Shown here piece after piece: positions 26,343-36,900 of a stretch of DNA of 64,000 nt; the stretch's first letter is position 1; each line of letters opens with the position of its first letter. A program made the translations under genes and the position numbers. A model generated the notes under the pieces. That model had not been told where the DNA came from. It did no database searches and saw only the letters and a program-made list of their open reading frames with translations. Source of the DNA: an uncultured Bacilli bacterium (GTDB taxonomy: Bacteria > Bacillota_I > Bacilli_A > RF39 > UBA660); assembly GCA_949451605.1 (NCBI GenBank), contig CASTSB010000004.1, forward strand, positions 62,001 through 126,000. The letters run 5' to 3'.

Positions 26343-27038
26343 TTATTTTTTTACTGTTGAGAATTCTACTTGATAATCAGCTATTTCTACATCAAAAGGT
26401 CCATCTGCACGCTCACAGCTAGATGAATATACAACGATTATACTAACCTTTTTACTAGATTGACCTGGCTCTAATTCCATCTTTGTAAAACCTAGAGTAT
26501 CCATGTAATTATCATCTGTTATTTCTTGAACTACTCCCGCATTAATACATTTACATGCTTCTTGTACTAGTGCATCTGTTGCACCTTCTTTAGCTGTACA
26601 TTTTGCACCTGTCGTATAAGCATTATTTGGGTGATCGCTTAAAAATCTAAAATTATTTGCATAAACTTTATATTTTCCTACATTATTAACATAAAAATTA
26701 AAAGTTACTATTTGTCCAGGCTCTGTAAAATTTGCATTAATATTTGAAATAGTATTACCTGAAATAACAGCTGGAACTGCCGTTGGTAGTGCAGGAATTG
26801 GGTCTCCTTCTGGAACTGACTCTATATCAAATACTGGATCAATGTGAATAGACTGAGTTTCCGATAATCTGTTAGATATTGATATTTTTAAATTTTCGGG
26901 ATTAGGCTTAACATTAGTTGAACTTCTAATAGTTAAGCTTTGAGAGAACGTTGCAAGTCCTATTGATATACCTGATATAGCTACAAGTAGAAATAAAATT
27001 ATTAATTTTCTTTGATTTTTATTTTTATTTTTATACAT
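26343..27038 (-). CDS. Exported-family protein, intact copy D
   Basis: 231 residues. The signal/anchor segment ends SIGLATFSQSLTIRSSTNV and is followed by PNPENLKI. The domain includes FTEPGQIVTFNFYVNNVGKY and the C-x14-C motif CTAKEGATDALVQEAC, here followed by CKCI and so with one extra Cys. It ends ERADGPFDVEIADYQVEF. The ribosome site is strong (AGGAGG). Divergently transcribed from the XRE regulator at 27145, which might control it. Confidence 0.8.
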   Translation of the reverse strand: MYKNKNKNQRKLIILFLLVAISGISIGLATFSQSLTIRSSTNVKPNPENLKISISNRLSETQSIHIDPVFDIESVPEGDPIPALPTAVPAVISGNTISNINANFTEPGQIVTFNFYVNNVGKYKVYANNFRFLSDHPNNAYTTGAKCTAKEGATDALVQEACKCINAGVVQEITDDNYMDTLGFTKMELEPGQSSKKVSIIVVYSSSCERADGPFDVEIADYQVEFSTVKK

Positions 27039-27144
27039 ATTATATTCCTCCTAATTTTAGTATATCACAAGTTTCACCGAATGAGTGAGAATATTTTTAA
27101 AAATTAATGAGAAAATAATATTAAGTGAAAGGTAGGTGCTGGAC

Positions 27145-27381
27145 ATGAAGATAACAGATGAAAATTATGTTTATTATCTTGTTGGGCAAAATCTGAAAAG
27201 ATTGCGAAAATTAAGGCACTTATCTATTGCTAAATTTGCTATGGAATGTAATTATAGTGAAGGATTTATTATGAATATTGAAAGTCCAAATTATAAACAA
27301 ACTTTTAGTTTAGGAACAATTTGGAAATTTGCTGAAGTTTTAAATATAGATATTAGAGAATTATTTAAACCACTAGATTAA
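27145..27381 (+). CDS. XRE-family transcriptional regulator
   Basis: About 78 residues forming a single Cro/C1-type helix-turn-helix: NLKRLRKLRHLSIAKFAMECNYSEGFIMNIES then LGTIWKFAEVLNIDIRELF. No sensor domain, so it probably acts as a small dimeric repressor. ATG 27145 is chosen over a GTG at 27136, which is too close to the ribosome site. The 100-base divergent region shared with copy D contains repeated ATGAG-type words that could be operators; this is a guess. Confidence 0.85.
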   Translation: MKITDENYVYYLVGQNLKRLRKLRHLSIAKFAMECNYSEGFIMNIESPNYKQTFSLGTIWKFAEVLNIDIRELFKPLD

Positions 27382-27440
27382 CCTAGTGGTTTTATTTATG
27401 TAAATTTACATATACAAAAAATAGATGTTTAATAAAACAT

Positions 27441-28022
27441 CTATTTTTCTAAGCCTTTTTTTATTTTTTTATCTATAATTGATAAAATTATACATTCCAA
27501 TGTCTGAATAAATATTGTTGTAAAATAACCTTTCCAATATGTATCTGTTACTAAAATATTTAAATTTAATAATGTATAAAACATATAAAATACTATTAAA
27601 GAAAATATATAGTTTAAAATTATAAGCATTATTGGTGATTTTGTATTTTCAAGTAAAAATTTATAAATATTCAAGTTCATTAGTTGAGCAATTACATAAC
27701 TGCAAAATCCACCGCCAACAGTCATTAGATTAGCACTTCTTCCAAGTGCAAAATTTATCATATAAATAAAAATTACATTAATACAAGCTGATGCACTAAT
27801 TGCGCATATTGTTGTTTGAAAATCATATTTTTTAGTTATATAATTTGTTAGCAAAAATATTACGGGTAATAAAATAAGCGAGTAAGTTAATTCAACTTTA
27901 TTAAACATAAATGTATAACTTTTTAAAGATTCTCCTAAAATTACAAGCGTTGAAAGTAATAATATATACATCCAACTGTCATCAGAAAATCCAAAAATTT
28001 GCTTTTTTATTCTTTTTTTCAT
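27441..28022 (-). CDS. VUT-family membrane protein (queuosine-precursor transporter-like)
   Basis: 193 residues with about six membrane segments. SLILLPVIFLLTNYITKKYDF, an alanine/serine-rich helix and CSYVIAQLMNLNIYKFL correspond to the pattern of the VUT/YhhQ family, which imports queuosine precursors. The assignment rests on pattern alone. It lies 20 bases after rbfA and is probably the last gene of the nusA-infB operon, a fitting place for a tRNA-modification transporter. Confidence 0.6.
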   Translation of the reverse strand: MKKRIKKQIFGFSDDSWMYILLLSTLVILGESLKSYTFMFNKVELTYSLILLPVIFLLTNYITKKYDFQTTICAISASACINVIFIYMINFALGRSANLMTVGGGFCSYVIAQLMNLNIYKFLLENTKSPIMLIILNYIFSLIVFYMFYTLLNLNILVTDTYWKGYFTTIFIQTLECIILSIIDKKIKKGLEK

Positions 28023-28042
28023 ATAAATCCTTCATAACTTTT

Positions 28043-28387
28043 TTAGTTATTCTTTTTTAAATTTTCAATTATACTTTCTATATGTTCACCATATTCAATT
28101 GAAGTATCAAATATAAATTTTAATTCTGGAGTATGTCTGACTTCTACTTTTTTTGCAAGTTCTGTTCTAATAAATGATGCAGCTTTAGAAAGTTTTTCTG
28201 CAACTAAATCTTTTTTTGTCATATCAAGAGTTGTATAGTAAACTTTTGCAAAGCTTAAATCACTTGTAGTGTCTACACCTGTAATAGTAACAAAATGTAA
28301 GTCTTCATCCTTTATCTCTCTATTTAGAATAATACTTATTTCTTCTTGAAAAGCATGATTTAATCTTTCTATTTTTAAGTTTGCCAT
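28043..28387 (-). CDS. rbfA: Ribosome-binding factor A
   Basis: 30S maturation factor, about 114 residues: NLKIERLNHAFQEEISIILNREIKDEDL at the N-terminus, VTITGVDTTSDLSFAKVYYT in the centre and VRHTPELKFIFDTSIEYGEHIESII at the end. It directly follows infB, as in Bacillus. The second of two adjacent ATGs fits the ribosome site better. Confidence 0.95.
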   Translation of the reverse strand: MANLKIERLNHAFQEEISIILNREIKDEDLHFVTITGVDTTSDLSFAKVYYTTLDMTKKDLVAEKLSKAASFIRTELAKKVEVRHTPELKFIFDTSIEYGEHIESIIENLKKNN

Positions 28388-28403
28388 CATTAGCCCTCCT
28401 TAT

Positions 28404-30533
28404 TTATCTTTTAATCTCTACTAAATTATATACTTCAATTATATCGTTTTCTTTATAATCTTGACAGTTTTCTAGAGTAAGACCACAGTCCATATCTTTC
28501 TTAACTTCTTTAACTTGATCTTTTTCATGTTGAAGAGTTTTGATTGATCCATTGTATACCACTACATCATCTCGGATAATTCTTGCCTTTTCTCCATTTT
28601 TAACTGTTCCTGTTAATACGTGACACCCAGCTATAAGCCCAACCTTAGAAAATTTAAAGATTTGTCTTATTTCTAAAGATCCAGTTACCTTTTCTTCATA
28701 AATTGGTTCTAGCATACCTTTCATTGCAGCTTCCATATCTTCTACAACTTTATAGATAATATCATATGTTTTGATACTTATACCATATTGCTTAGCAGTA
28801 TCAATTGTTTTACTACTTCCACGTACATTGAAACCAATTATGATGGCATTAGAAGCTGAAGCTAGTACTACATCACTTTCAGTAATTGCACCTACTGCAC
28901 CTCTTATAACACTTACCTTAACACCTTCAACATCAATTTTTTCTAAAGAATTTTTAACAGCTTCTAGAGATCCATTAACATCAGCTTTTAGTACTACTTT
29001 GATTTCTTTTACGCCTTCTTGAATTCTTCCAAATAAATCTTCTAAAGTCATGCCACTTAAATTAGAGTCTTGTTCTTTAGAACGAAGCATTCTTTCTTCA
29101 GAAATTTGTTTAGCTTTCTTTTCTGATTCAAAAGCCATAAATTTATCTCCTGCACTAGGTACTTCTGATAAACCTGTTACTTCTACTGGAGTTGATGGTG
29201 TTGCTTCTACTATATTTTGTCCTAAATCATTTTTTAACGTACGTACTTTTCCATAATAATTTCCTACTACTATTGGATCACCAATTCTTAAAGTTCCATT
29301 TTGAATTAATAAAGTAGCAGTTGAACCTGTTTTATTATCTTTTTTAGCTTCTATTACTGCACCAGATGCATATCTTGATGGATTTGCTTTATACTCTTGC
29401 ATTTCTGAAATTAAAAGAATATTTTCTAATAATTCAGAAACTCCATCTCCTGTTTTTGCAGAGATTTTAGTTGTTACTATATCTCCACCCCATTCTTCTG
29501 GAGTAAGTCCATTCTCTACTAGTCCAGTCATAATCCTTTCAATATTAGCTTCTGGTTTATCTATTTTATTAATTGCAACAATAATTGGTACTCCAGCAGC
29601 TTTAGCATGATCAATTGCCTCTTTAGTTTGTGGCATAACACCATCATCAGCGGCTACTATGATAATAACAATATCTGTAATTGATGCTCCACGAGCTCTC
29701 ATTTCTGTAAAAGCTGCATGTCCTGGTGTATCAATGAAAGTAATTGGCTTACCATTGCATTTTACTGAGTATGCTCCAATAGCTTGAGTAATTCCACCAG
29801 CTTCTCCACTTGCAACAGTAGACTTTCTAATATAGTCTAAAAGTGTTGTTTTACCATGGTCAACATGTCCCATAATAGTGACAACTGGAGGTCTTTCTAC
29901 TAAGTCTTCTGCTTTATCTTCAATTTCGAAGTTTTCAAAATTTGAAATATCTGCAGTTTCTTCTTTTTTTAAGACCTTATCATAGTCAGCTATTAGTATT
30001 TCAGCAGTATCATAATCAATTGCTTGATTAATGTTTGCCATAATGCCAAGAGTCATTAGTTTTTTAACTAATTCAATTGGTGCTACTTCTAAAGATGTAG
30101 CAAGTTCTGTAACTGTCATTCCTTCTTTATAAAGAATAACATTTTCATCTTGTACTGATTCATTACTTTGTAGCTTTTCACGATGTTTGTACATCTTTTT
30201 TCTTTCTTTTAAGAAAGCTTTGTTATTAGTAGTTTCATTTTTCTTTATTGCTTTTGGTTTTACTTTCTCAAATGAAGTAGAGTTATCTAAGTCAAATTTA
30301 GTATTTTGCGCAAGTTCTTCTGCTTTATCTTCTACTTCATCATCATAACTATTATCGTATTCATCATCTAGAGCTTCACCATCTTCTGAAAGTGAATTGT
30401 CTAGTAAAATAATTTGTGTTTCATCTAAAGTAGTATTTTCATCTTCATAAGCAATACCTGCCTTCTTACATAATTCAATGACTTCCTCAATACTCTTTCC
30501 AACGTCTTCTGCATAATCTTTTATAGTCATCAT
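28404..30533 (-). CDS. infB: Translation initiation factor IF-2
   Basis: GTPase that places initiator tRNA on the 30S subunit. The protein is 709 residues with a shortened N-terminal domain: an IF2-N motif at the very start ([22 protein letters not shown]), an acidic linker and a second IF2-N ([22 protein letters not shown]). The G domain has [30 protein letters not shown] and NKIDKPEAN. Domains II, III and IV follow. It lies between ylxR and rbfA. Confidence 0.97.
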   Translation of the reverse strand: MMTIKDYAEDVGKSIEEVIELCKKAGIAYEDENTTLDETQIILLDNSLSEDGEALDDEYDNSYDDEVEDKAEELAQNTKFDLDNSTSFEKVKPKAIKKNETTNNKAFLKERKKMYKHREKLQSNESVQDENVILYKEGMTVTELATSLEVAPIELVKKLMTLGIMANINQAIDYDTAEILIADYDKVLKKEETADISNFENFEIEDKAEDLVERPPVVTIMGHVDHGKTTLLDYIRKSTVASGEAGGITQAIGAYSVKCNGKPITFIDTPGHAAFTEMRARGASITDIVIIIVAADDGVMPQTKEAIDHAKAAGVPIIVAINKIDKPEANIERIMTGLVENGLTPEEWGGDIVTTKISAKTGDGVSELLENILLISEMQEYKANPSRYASGAVIEAKKDNKTGSTATLLIQNGTLRIGDPIVVGNYYGKVRTLKNDLGQNIVEATPSTPVEVTGLSEVPSAGDKFMAFESEKKAKQISEERMLRSKEQDSNLSGMTLEDLFGRIQEGVKEIKVVLKADVNGSLEAVKNSLEKIDVEGVKVSVIRGAVGAITESDVVLASASNAIIIGFNVRGSSKTIDTAKQYGISIKTYDIIYKVVEDMEAAMKGMLEPIYEEKVTGSLEIRQIFKFSKVGLIAGCHVLTGTVKNGEKARIIRDDVVVYNGSIKTLQHEKDQVKEVKKDMDCGLTLENCQDYKENDIIEVYNLVEIKR

Positions 30534-30559
30534 AAAGACTCACCTCACTTTTTCTTTTT

Positions 30560-30823
30560 TTATTTTGAAATAACTTTTTTAATGTTTTCATAAACTGCTT
30601 CGTCTATTTTACATTCTAATTTTTTTTCTAAAGCATGAGATTTAATGGCTTTTTCTAAAACTTCTATATCTTTTTTTATATAAGCTCCTCTACCATTAAG
30701 CTTTCCAGTTTCATCAACTAGAATTTCTCCTTCTTTTGTTCTTACTATTCTTAGTAATTCTTGTTTAGGTAATTGTTCTTTTGTTACTACACAAGTTCTT
30801 AAAGGTATTTTTCTTGTTTTCAA
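30560..30823 (-). CDS. rnpM: YlxR family protein (RNase P modulator RnpM)
   Basis: About 87 residues. The RNA-binding signature is intact: TRKIPLRTCVVTKEQLPKQELLRIVR, then LNGRGAYIKKD. In Bacillus this family binds RNase P RNA. The start is probably TTG 30823, giving the usual KTRKIPLRTC beginning; a GTG at 30832 overlaps the ribosome site. Between nusA and infB as expected; the rplGA-type gene usually between ylxR and infB is absent. Confidence 0.9.
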   Translation of the reverse strand: MKTRKIPLRTCVVTKEQLPKQELLRIVRTKEGEILVDETGKLNGRGAYIKKDIEVLEKAIKSHALEKKLECKIDEAVYENIKKVISK

Positions 30824-30843
30824 ATTGAACACCTCTTTTCTTT

Positions 30844-32037
30844 TTATCTAAAATTAATTCCAGCTTCTCTTGCTTGCTCACTAGTTTTAATATCTAATTT
30901 ATTATAATGAGTAAGTTTTGAAGCAAGACGAGCATTTTGACCCTTTTTTCCAATTGCTAATGAGAAATTATCTCCATCAGCTATTACTAAAGCTTCTTGT
31001 TTTTTAGGATCAGTAATAGCAACAGTTAAATCTTTAGCTGGTGCTAAGGCATTTTCAATAAATGTTGCAGGATCACTATCATATCTTACAACATCTAATT
31101 TTTCTCCATGTAATTCTTCAATAATTCTTGCAATTCGAGAACCTTTTTCTCCGATACAAGCTCCGATTGGATCTACTGCAGGATTTTCTGAATAAACTGC
31201 TACTTTACTTCTTGCTCCCGCATCTCTTGCAACACTATAAATCATAACTGTCCCATCATTAATTTCAGGAATTTCTAATTCAAATAATCTTTTAACAAAT
31301 CCATAATGACTTCTACTTAATAAGATAAGCATATTTTTTCCAGTATTATCTACTTTTGATACATAAACTTTAATTTGAGATCCCATTTCTATTTTTTCTC
31401 CAGGGATAATATCTTTTTTAGGTAAAATTCCATTTGTTCTTCCTAAATCTATAAAGTAATTATCAGTATCTTCTAAAGCAACTGTACCTATTAATAACTC
31501 GTCTTGTTTATCACCGAATTCTTCCATGATACTATTTCTTTCTGCTTCTCTAATTTTTTGAACTACTACTTGTTTTGCAGTAGATGCTGCTACACGTCCA
31601 AAGTCTTTTGGTGTAACCTCAGTATCAATAGTGTCTCCAATTTCAAGAGTTTTATCTTGTTTTTTTGCTTCACTTAATTTGATTTCAGTTTCTGGGTTAA
31701 AGAATGATGGTGTTTGTTCTTCACTTTTTTCACTATCTTCTCCTTCAACAATTTTTTCTTCCTCTTCGTCTTCATCTTCATCAGTATAATGTTCAAATAA
31801 ATAATCTTCATATTCTTCTTTTGTCATTTTATCATCTGCTACTACTGTTAAGAATGAATAAACTTTTATTTCTCCTGTTGCACGATCAAATAAAACTTTT
31901 ACATTTGTTTTTGAATTAAAATTTTTCTTATAAGCAGAAGTAAGTGCTAATTCCATAGCTTCATATACTACTTCTGGATCAATATCTTTTTCTTTTACAA
32001 TATTATCTAAAGCTTTTTTGAATTCTTTACTATTCAT
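30844..32037 (-). CDS. nusA: Transcription termination/antitermination factor NusA
   Basis: N-terminal RNA polymerase-binding domain (FKKALDNIVKEKDIDPEVVYEAMELAL). It is interrupted by an acidic insert rich in Glu and Asp at about 76-115, then come the S1 domain and two KH domains (VDPIGACIGEKGSRI, AIGKKGQNARLASKL). 397 residues. The acidic insert is longer than in Bacillus NusA. Its ATG lies 8 bases before the end of the upstream rimP gene. Confidence 0.96.
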   Translation of the reverse strand: MNSKEFKKALDNIVKEKDIDPEVVYEAMELALTSAYKKNFNSKTNVKVLFDRATGEIKVYSFLTVVADDKMTKEEYEDYLFEHYTDEDEDEEEEKIVEGEDSEKSEEQTPSFFNPETEIKLSEAKKQDKTLEIGDTIDTEVTPKDFGRVAASTAKQVVVQKIREAERNSIMEEFGDKQDELLIGTVALEDTDNYFIDLGRTNGILPKKDIIPGEKIEMGSQIKVYVSKVDNTGKNMLILLSRSHYGFVKRLFELEIPEINDGTVMIYSVARDAGARSKVAVYSENPAVDPIGACIGEKGSRIARIIEELHGEKLDVVRYDSDPATFIENALAPAKDLTVAITDPKKQEALVIADGDNFSLAIGKKGQNARLASKLTHYNKLDIKTSEQAREAGINFR

Positions 32038-32290
32038 TTTCTACTACTCCCTTCTCGTTTGAATAAATATCCAATTCATCAACATCTCCTAGTACTTCTT
32101 CATGAGTATCCATAATATCGTTGATGATTCTTGATGCATCTGTAATCTTATTTAAGTCTATTACTTCATTACTATCAAGTACAATATTAAATATTTGCTT
32201 TCCTTCTTCTTCGCTTACAAAAGCATCCAATACATAAACATTTAAGTCCTTTAAACTATCATCTACAAGACTTGCGACTTGCTCTTTCAA
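32030..32290 (-). CDS. rimP: RimP, N-terminal domain only
   Basis: 86 residues with TTG start and an excellent AGGAGG site. NVYVLDAFVSEEEGKQIFNIVLDSNEVIDLNKITDASRIINDIMD matches the first domain of the 30S maturation factor RimP, and the position before nusA is the conserved one. The SPG segment that closes the N-domain and the whole C-terminal SH3-like domain, about 65 residues, are missing. The gene ends cleanly by overlapping nusA. Either a short functional variant or a truncated gene kept for coupling. Confidence 0.82.
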   Translation of the reverse strand: MKEQVASLVDDSLKDLNVYVLDAFVSEEEGKQIFNIVLDSNEVIDLNKITDASRIINDIMDTHEEVLGDVDELDIYSNEKGVVENE

Positions 32291-32367
32291 AACAACACCT
32301 CCTAAACAACAAGAAGTGGAACAATCTGTCCCACTCCTTTCTGCATATAATTATAACATAAAAATCC

Positions 32368-33771
32368 TTATTCTACAAAGAAATTTTTCCAAACTTTTAA
32401 ATTATCTCCAGATTTTTCATAAATTCCTATTAATTTATTATCATTATCTTTAAATATAACTCTATCTTCTATATTAAAGTTATTTTTTATTGTTTGACCA
32501 TTTTTTAATTTATGAGCTAAGTCCTCGTCTGCTTTTATTACTTTGTAATCTAATAATTCATCAATTTCATAAAGTTTATAATTATTATTTTGTAGATCAG
32601 ATAAATTATATGCATCTTCTAGTTTAATATTTCCTTGTTTTGTTCTTTTAAGAGAAGTCATAGTAGCATAGGTATTTAAAGATATGCCTATATCATCTAT
32701 TAAACTTCTTATATAGCAACCTTTTGAAACTAATGCCCTAAACTTGAATGTATCACTCTTACTTTCTAATAATTCTATTTCTTTGATAGTAACTTCTTTT
32801 TTGGGGAGCGTAATTTCTTCATTATTTCGGGCATATTCATATAATTTCTTTCCATTAACCTTAACTGCTGAATATATTGGAACTTCTTGCATATAAGTTT
32901 TTTTAAAACTATTTATTACTTCTTCTAAATTATTTTTATTATTAAATTTTTTCTTATTTATTACTTTTCCAGTTATATCACGAGTATCTGTTCTTATACC
33001 TAGTTTAACTTCTGCTATATACTCTTTATAAGAGGCTGTAATGAGTTCTACAACTTTAGTTGCCTTTCCAATAGCGACTATCAAAACTCCTTCTGCTAGT
33101 GGATCAAGAGTACCTGTATGTCCTACTCTTTTTATTCCAAAGATTTTACTTATTTTATTAACGACATCAAAAGAGGTCATATCACGTTCTTTATTTATAA
33201 CTAAAAGGCCACTGAAATTTGTTAAATATTCTTCTAATGTCCAATTATTTTTATATACTATATGGGCAACTATTGGACCTACATATCTAATATGCCACGC
33301 CTCATATGGATAATTTGTAATATTCTCTTTACCTTTTGGATATCGCAAAATAAATCCAAAATCTTTCAAGTATTTATGAATATTTTCATAATATGATATT
33401 TGACTTTCTAATTCATTATTATCTTTTGGATATTTACCATCTACTTTGATTGCTATATCTATCGCAAGACCTGTATGATGTTCAGAAGTATAAGGTTCAG
33501 CTACTATTCTTTCGGTATATTCTTTTCCATATGTTTTTTCAAACTTTTTATAAATTAATTTTTGTTCTTCAATACTTCTGTAAGCTCCATCTATCCCAAC
33601 ATCTATATCCATAATTTTAAAAAATTTTTGTAAATTTTTGAATGCTTTGTAAGTTTCTTTTTCTACCAATACGTCATTATTATCTATATCTTTAGCTTTA
33701 ACTAGTTCAAGGTTTTTAAAGTAAGAGTCTTTAATTTTATTATCTTTATTTACTAAAATCGTTTTGTTCAT
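32368..33771 (-). CDS. truB: VanY-type peptidase domain fused to tRNA pseudouridine synthase TruB
   Basis: One 467-residue frame. Residues 1-187 form an M15B (VanY-type D,D-carboxypeptidase) domain with YRSIEEQ, SEHHTGLAID (zinc ligands H98 and D105) and EAWHIRYVG (H160); all ligands look intact. Residues ~188-467 are a complete TruB, which makes pseudouridine 55 in tRNA, with GLLVINKERDMTSFDV and GHTGTLDPLA (catalytic D223). No ATG, GTG or TTG lies in frame at the join; the first internal ATG is inside the conserved TruB motif, so TruB cannot start separately. No signal peptide is visible, so the peptidase part should be cytoplasmic, unlike normal VanY. truB is also out of its usual place after rbfA. 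Confidence 0.92.
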   Translation of the reverse strand: MNKTILVNKDNKIKDSYFKNLELVKAKDIDNNDVLVEKETYKAFKNLQKFFKIMDIDVGIDGAYRSIEEQKLIYKKFEKTYGKEYTERIVAEPYTSEHHTGLAIDIAIKVDGKYPKDNNELESQISYYENIHKYLKDFGFILRYPKGKENITNYPYEAWHIRYVGPIVAHIVYKNNWTLEEYLTNFSGLLVINKERDMTSFDVVNKISKIFGIKRVGHTGTLDPLAEGVLIVAIGKATKVVELITASYKEYIAEVKLGIRTDTRDITGKVINKKKFNNKNNLEEVINSFKKTYMQEVPIYSAVKVNGKKLYEYARNNEEITLPKKEVTIKEIELLESKSDTFKFRALVSKGCYIRSLIDDIGISLNTYATMTSLKRTKQGNIKLEDAYNLSDLQNNNYKLYEIDELLDYKVIKADEDLAHKLKNGQTIKNNFNIEDRVIFKDNDNKLIGIYEKSGDNLKVWKNFFVE

Positions 33772-33821
33772 TTTATCCCCTTCTTTTCTATTTTATTGTA
33801 TCATATTTTTTTCTCTAAAAA

Positions 33822-33845
33822 AAGAAAGTACTGTCGTACTTTTTA
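33822..33845 (-). terminator. Second terminator after the M26 gene
   Basis: AAAGTAC/GTACTTT stem with T-rich flank on the minus strand. Confidence 0.6.
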
Positions 33846-33857
33846 GTTTTATTTTAT

Positions 33858-33895
33858 ATTAAAAAACCTCAATTCAATTTTGAATCAAGGTTTTA
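33858..33895 (-). terminator. First terminator after the M26 gene
   Basis: AAAACCT/AGGTTTT outer stem with an inner ATTC/GAAT pairing, followed by TTTTTT on the minus strand. Confidence 0.82.
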
Positions 33896-33927
33896 AATAT
33901 CTTTATTCTGACAGATCATTAAGTTTT

Positions 33928-36900
33928 TTATCTTAATTCAGGATACCCCTTAGCAGAAAGATTATCTAGATTCCAGATTGTTTCATCAAATCCTAAATCT
34001 TTATAAAATTGTTTATTTAGTTTTGATCTTGAAATACTATTTAATTTACCTGCTGTTTCTTCAGAAACTCTACTTGAACCATTTTCTTCATCTATTTCAT
34101 AGCAATTCATTATAGATGTGATTATTTGATTAGCTAAAGCTCCAGTAAATTTGTATGGTTTAAGTTCAGTTCCATCATTTCCTATGTAACCAATCATATT
34201 TCCAAAGGCGATTGAATTTTTAATAATTGGGGTATTATATATATTACCAATCATTGAGCCATTAAATTCAGCTGAAGAAAGATTATTATAAGTATTATGA
34301 TCTTTTGTAATTGAAACATCAGTGATTACATTTTCTACTATTGCACCATTTTGTTGTAGTGATCCTACTAGACCACCATTTTCTGTGGAGCTGATATTTA
34401 GGTTTCCATGAACAAATACATTAGCAATCTTACCACCCCATTTACGACCAACAAATGTTGATACATAAACGCCTGTTCCTGTTACATTTGCATTTTTAAT
34501 ACTAATATTTTCAAATATTGAGTTAGCATTATCTCTACCATCCATACCTGATACAACAGCTACATTATTATATCCAGATAACGTAATATTTTCAAACTTA
34601 GCATTTTTTACTGTTGAATTAAATGTTTGCTTAGCAAATGCTGCTACATAGTTGTTACTTTCAGTAGTTCCTGGTCTAATATTACTAAAGTTTCTTATAT
34701 TAAAGTTTTCTGCAGTTCCTCTAAAGTTTGCAAATAAACTTGCATTTGTAAGATTACTTAATGTATGACCATTACCATTAATTTTACCATTAAATTGAGC
34801 AGTAACTACAGAACCTTCACTATATGTTTTACCTGTAAAGTCTATATCATTATCAATGATAAATATACCACTAGGATCTTCATTTAGTTTAGCCATATCT
34901 TCTGCAGAAGTAATATGATAAGTAAGTTTTTCTACTGTACAATCTCTAGTAATTACATTACTTACTGTTCCACCAATTAAACTTATATCATTTCTTCCAC
35001 CAAAGTTCATCTTTAAGTTAGTAGCATTTATTTTTTCAACAGTACTCATTTCAGCTCTATATGTTAGAGCACCTGCATTATTAATATTCTTTGGAATATC
35101 AGTATTTTCAAAATGAATATTGCCTACATAGCCATATCTTATTTTATTAAAGATAGGTAAAGTATTTCCAATAATTTTATGTCCATTACCATCTAATCTT
35201 CCCATAAATGTTTTAGTAACATTAGTTGTCATATGAGAAAAATCAATATCATTATCTAATACATAATAACCATATGGTTGAGCATTAATTTTTTGTACTA
35301 ATTCTTCTGCTGTTTTTATATGATTAACTTCAACAGTAGTTCCTAGTGGATCATCCACAAAGTCATTAGTAGCGCTCTTTAAGTAATGATAATATATTTT
35401 TCTAAGATTTGTTCTTGAAGTCGCATTTCTATTAGTATCACTTGATAAAGCTTGATAAAATCTTTCAATCATATAATCAACATCAATATACTTATTGTTT
35501 CTTATATTTTCTTCAACAGTAGCATATCGACTCATCTTATATTCTTTCCAATTCATTGCTGTACCAGTAACAGACTTTGTAATTTTTTGAATAGCATCAA
35601 GATCTGTTTTCGTACTTCCTCTTCCGTAAGTAACATATCCATTAACTCCTGCATAACCAAGCATTTCAAAATAATTACGTTTTGCGGAAAATGCATCTGG
35701 AATACCATTATCATTATGACCGATATACCAACGATTTACCCAAACAGACTCAAATCCATAATCATTAGCACCAAGACTATTAATTACTCTAAGACCTCTT
35801 ACACTGACACCCCATGCGTTTTCTGGACGTATAATAATTCTATTATCATATAAAGACTCTAGTGAGGTTAAATTCATTTGTTCTGCTTGAGCTTTGGTAA
35901 TCGCTCCCCAAGAAGACCATGATCCAGATTGAGACATTCTTGTCGCAACTCTAGCTTGTTGCTCTGGTGTTAATCTTATAAACGCCTTACCTTCGATATA
36001 GTCAAGTAAATCTAAAGCATTCTGTTGTCCCCTGAAATAATTTTCTAATTTTTCTCTAGTATCAATTCTATCAGGACTTAAATTTTGAGTTGCATTTCCT
36101 TCCTTATTCAGATAGAAAGATGTATTAAAGTAATATGGTCCAACATCTTGTACAAGGTTATTTTCGCTCCAAACACCATTTTGTTGAACATTACCTTCAG
36201 TTAATGTCTCAAGACCATATTTAAATCTAGTTCCAGCTTGGAATAACATTATTTTATCAAATAAAGCATGTTCAAATTCATGAGTCCAAGTATCATAATT
36301 AGTAAGACCTTGTCTAGCTATGAACCATAAGAATCCTGCAGTATTTCCAACACCAGCAGCACTTCCACCTGGTTGCCATAAACCTAATACCTCACTAAAG
36401 TTTTTGAAGAATGGATAATTTTGTCCAACTTTTCCTTGAGTATATACAGGTGAAGTACCTATTACAATATTAGTACCTGGAAAATATGAATTTTTATAAC
36501 CTGTAATGATTCTAGTACAGTCATAAACCATAATACAATAATTATTCCATTTTCCTGGATCAAATGAACCAGCTAATGTACTCAAATGTCTTTTTACAAG
36601 AGTTGAATGATCATTAACTTTTTTTTGAACTGCGGCTCTTCCTGCAGCAGTATTTACATCTTTATGATACAACTGTGAAGGTCCAATCTGTAAATGAGCA
36701 GGTCCACTAATGATGTATGTACAATCAGCCGGTAGAGTAACAATTGGAAGTATCATTTTACTATTTTTCTTAATCTGATACCAAGCACGATATAAAATAT
36801 CAGGATTTTTATCTACACCAAACTCAGCTAAAATATTTCTTGAACCAAAATATTGAGTAAACCAATCATTAACATCACTATAACCACCTATCTTAGAAAT

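Noticed and set aside
32350-32378. Promoter for rimP-nusA (TTGTAG, 17 bases, TATAAT)
   Set aside because: The -10 is good but the -35 matches the consensus at only three positions, so it is not listed as a feature.
35452-35853. 133-residue plus-strand ORF inside the giant protease gene
   Set aside because: Shadow of the real minus-strand gene, low complexity and without a ribosome site or motif.
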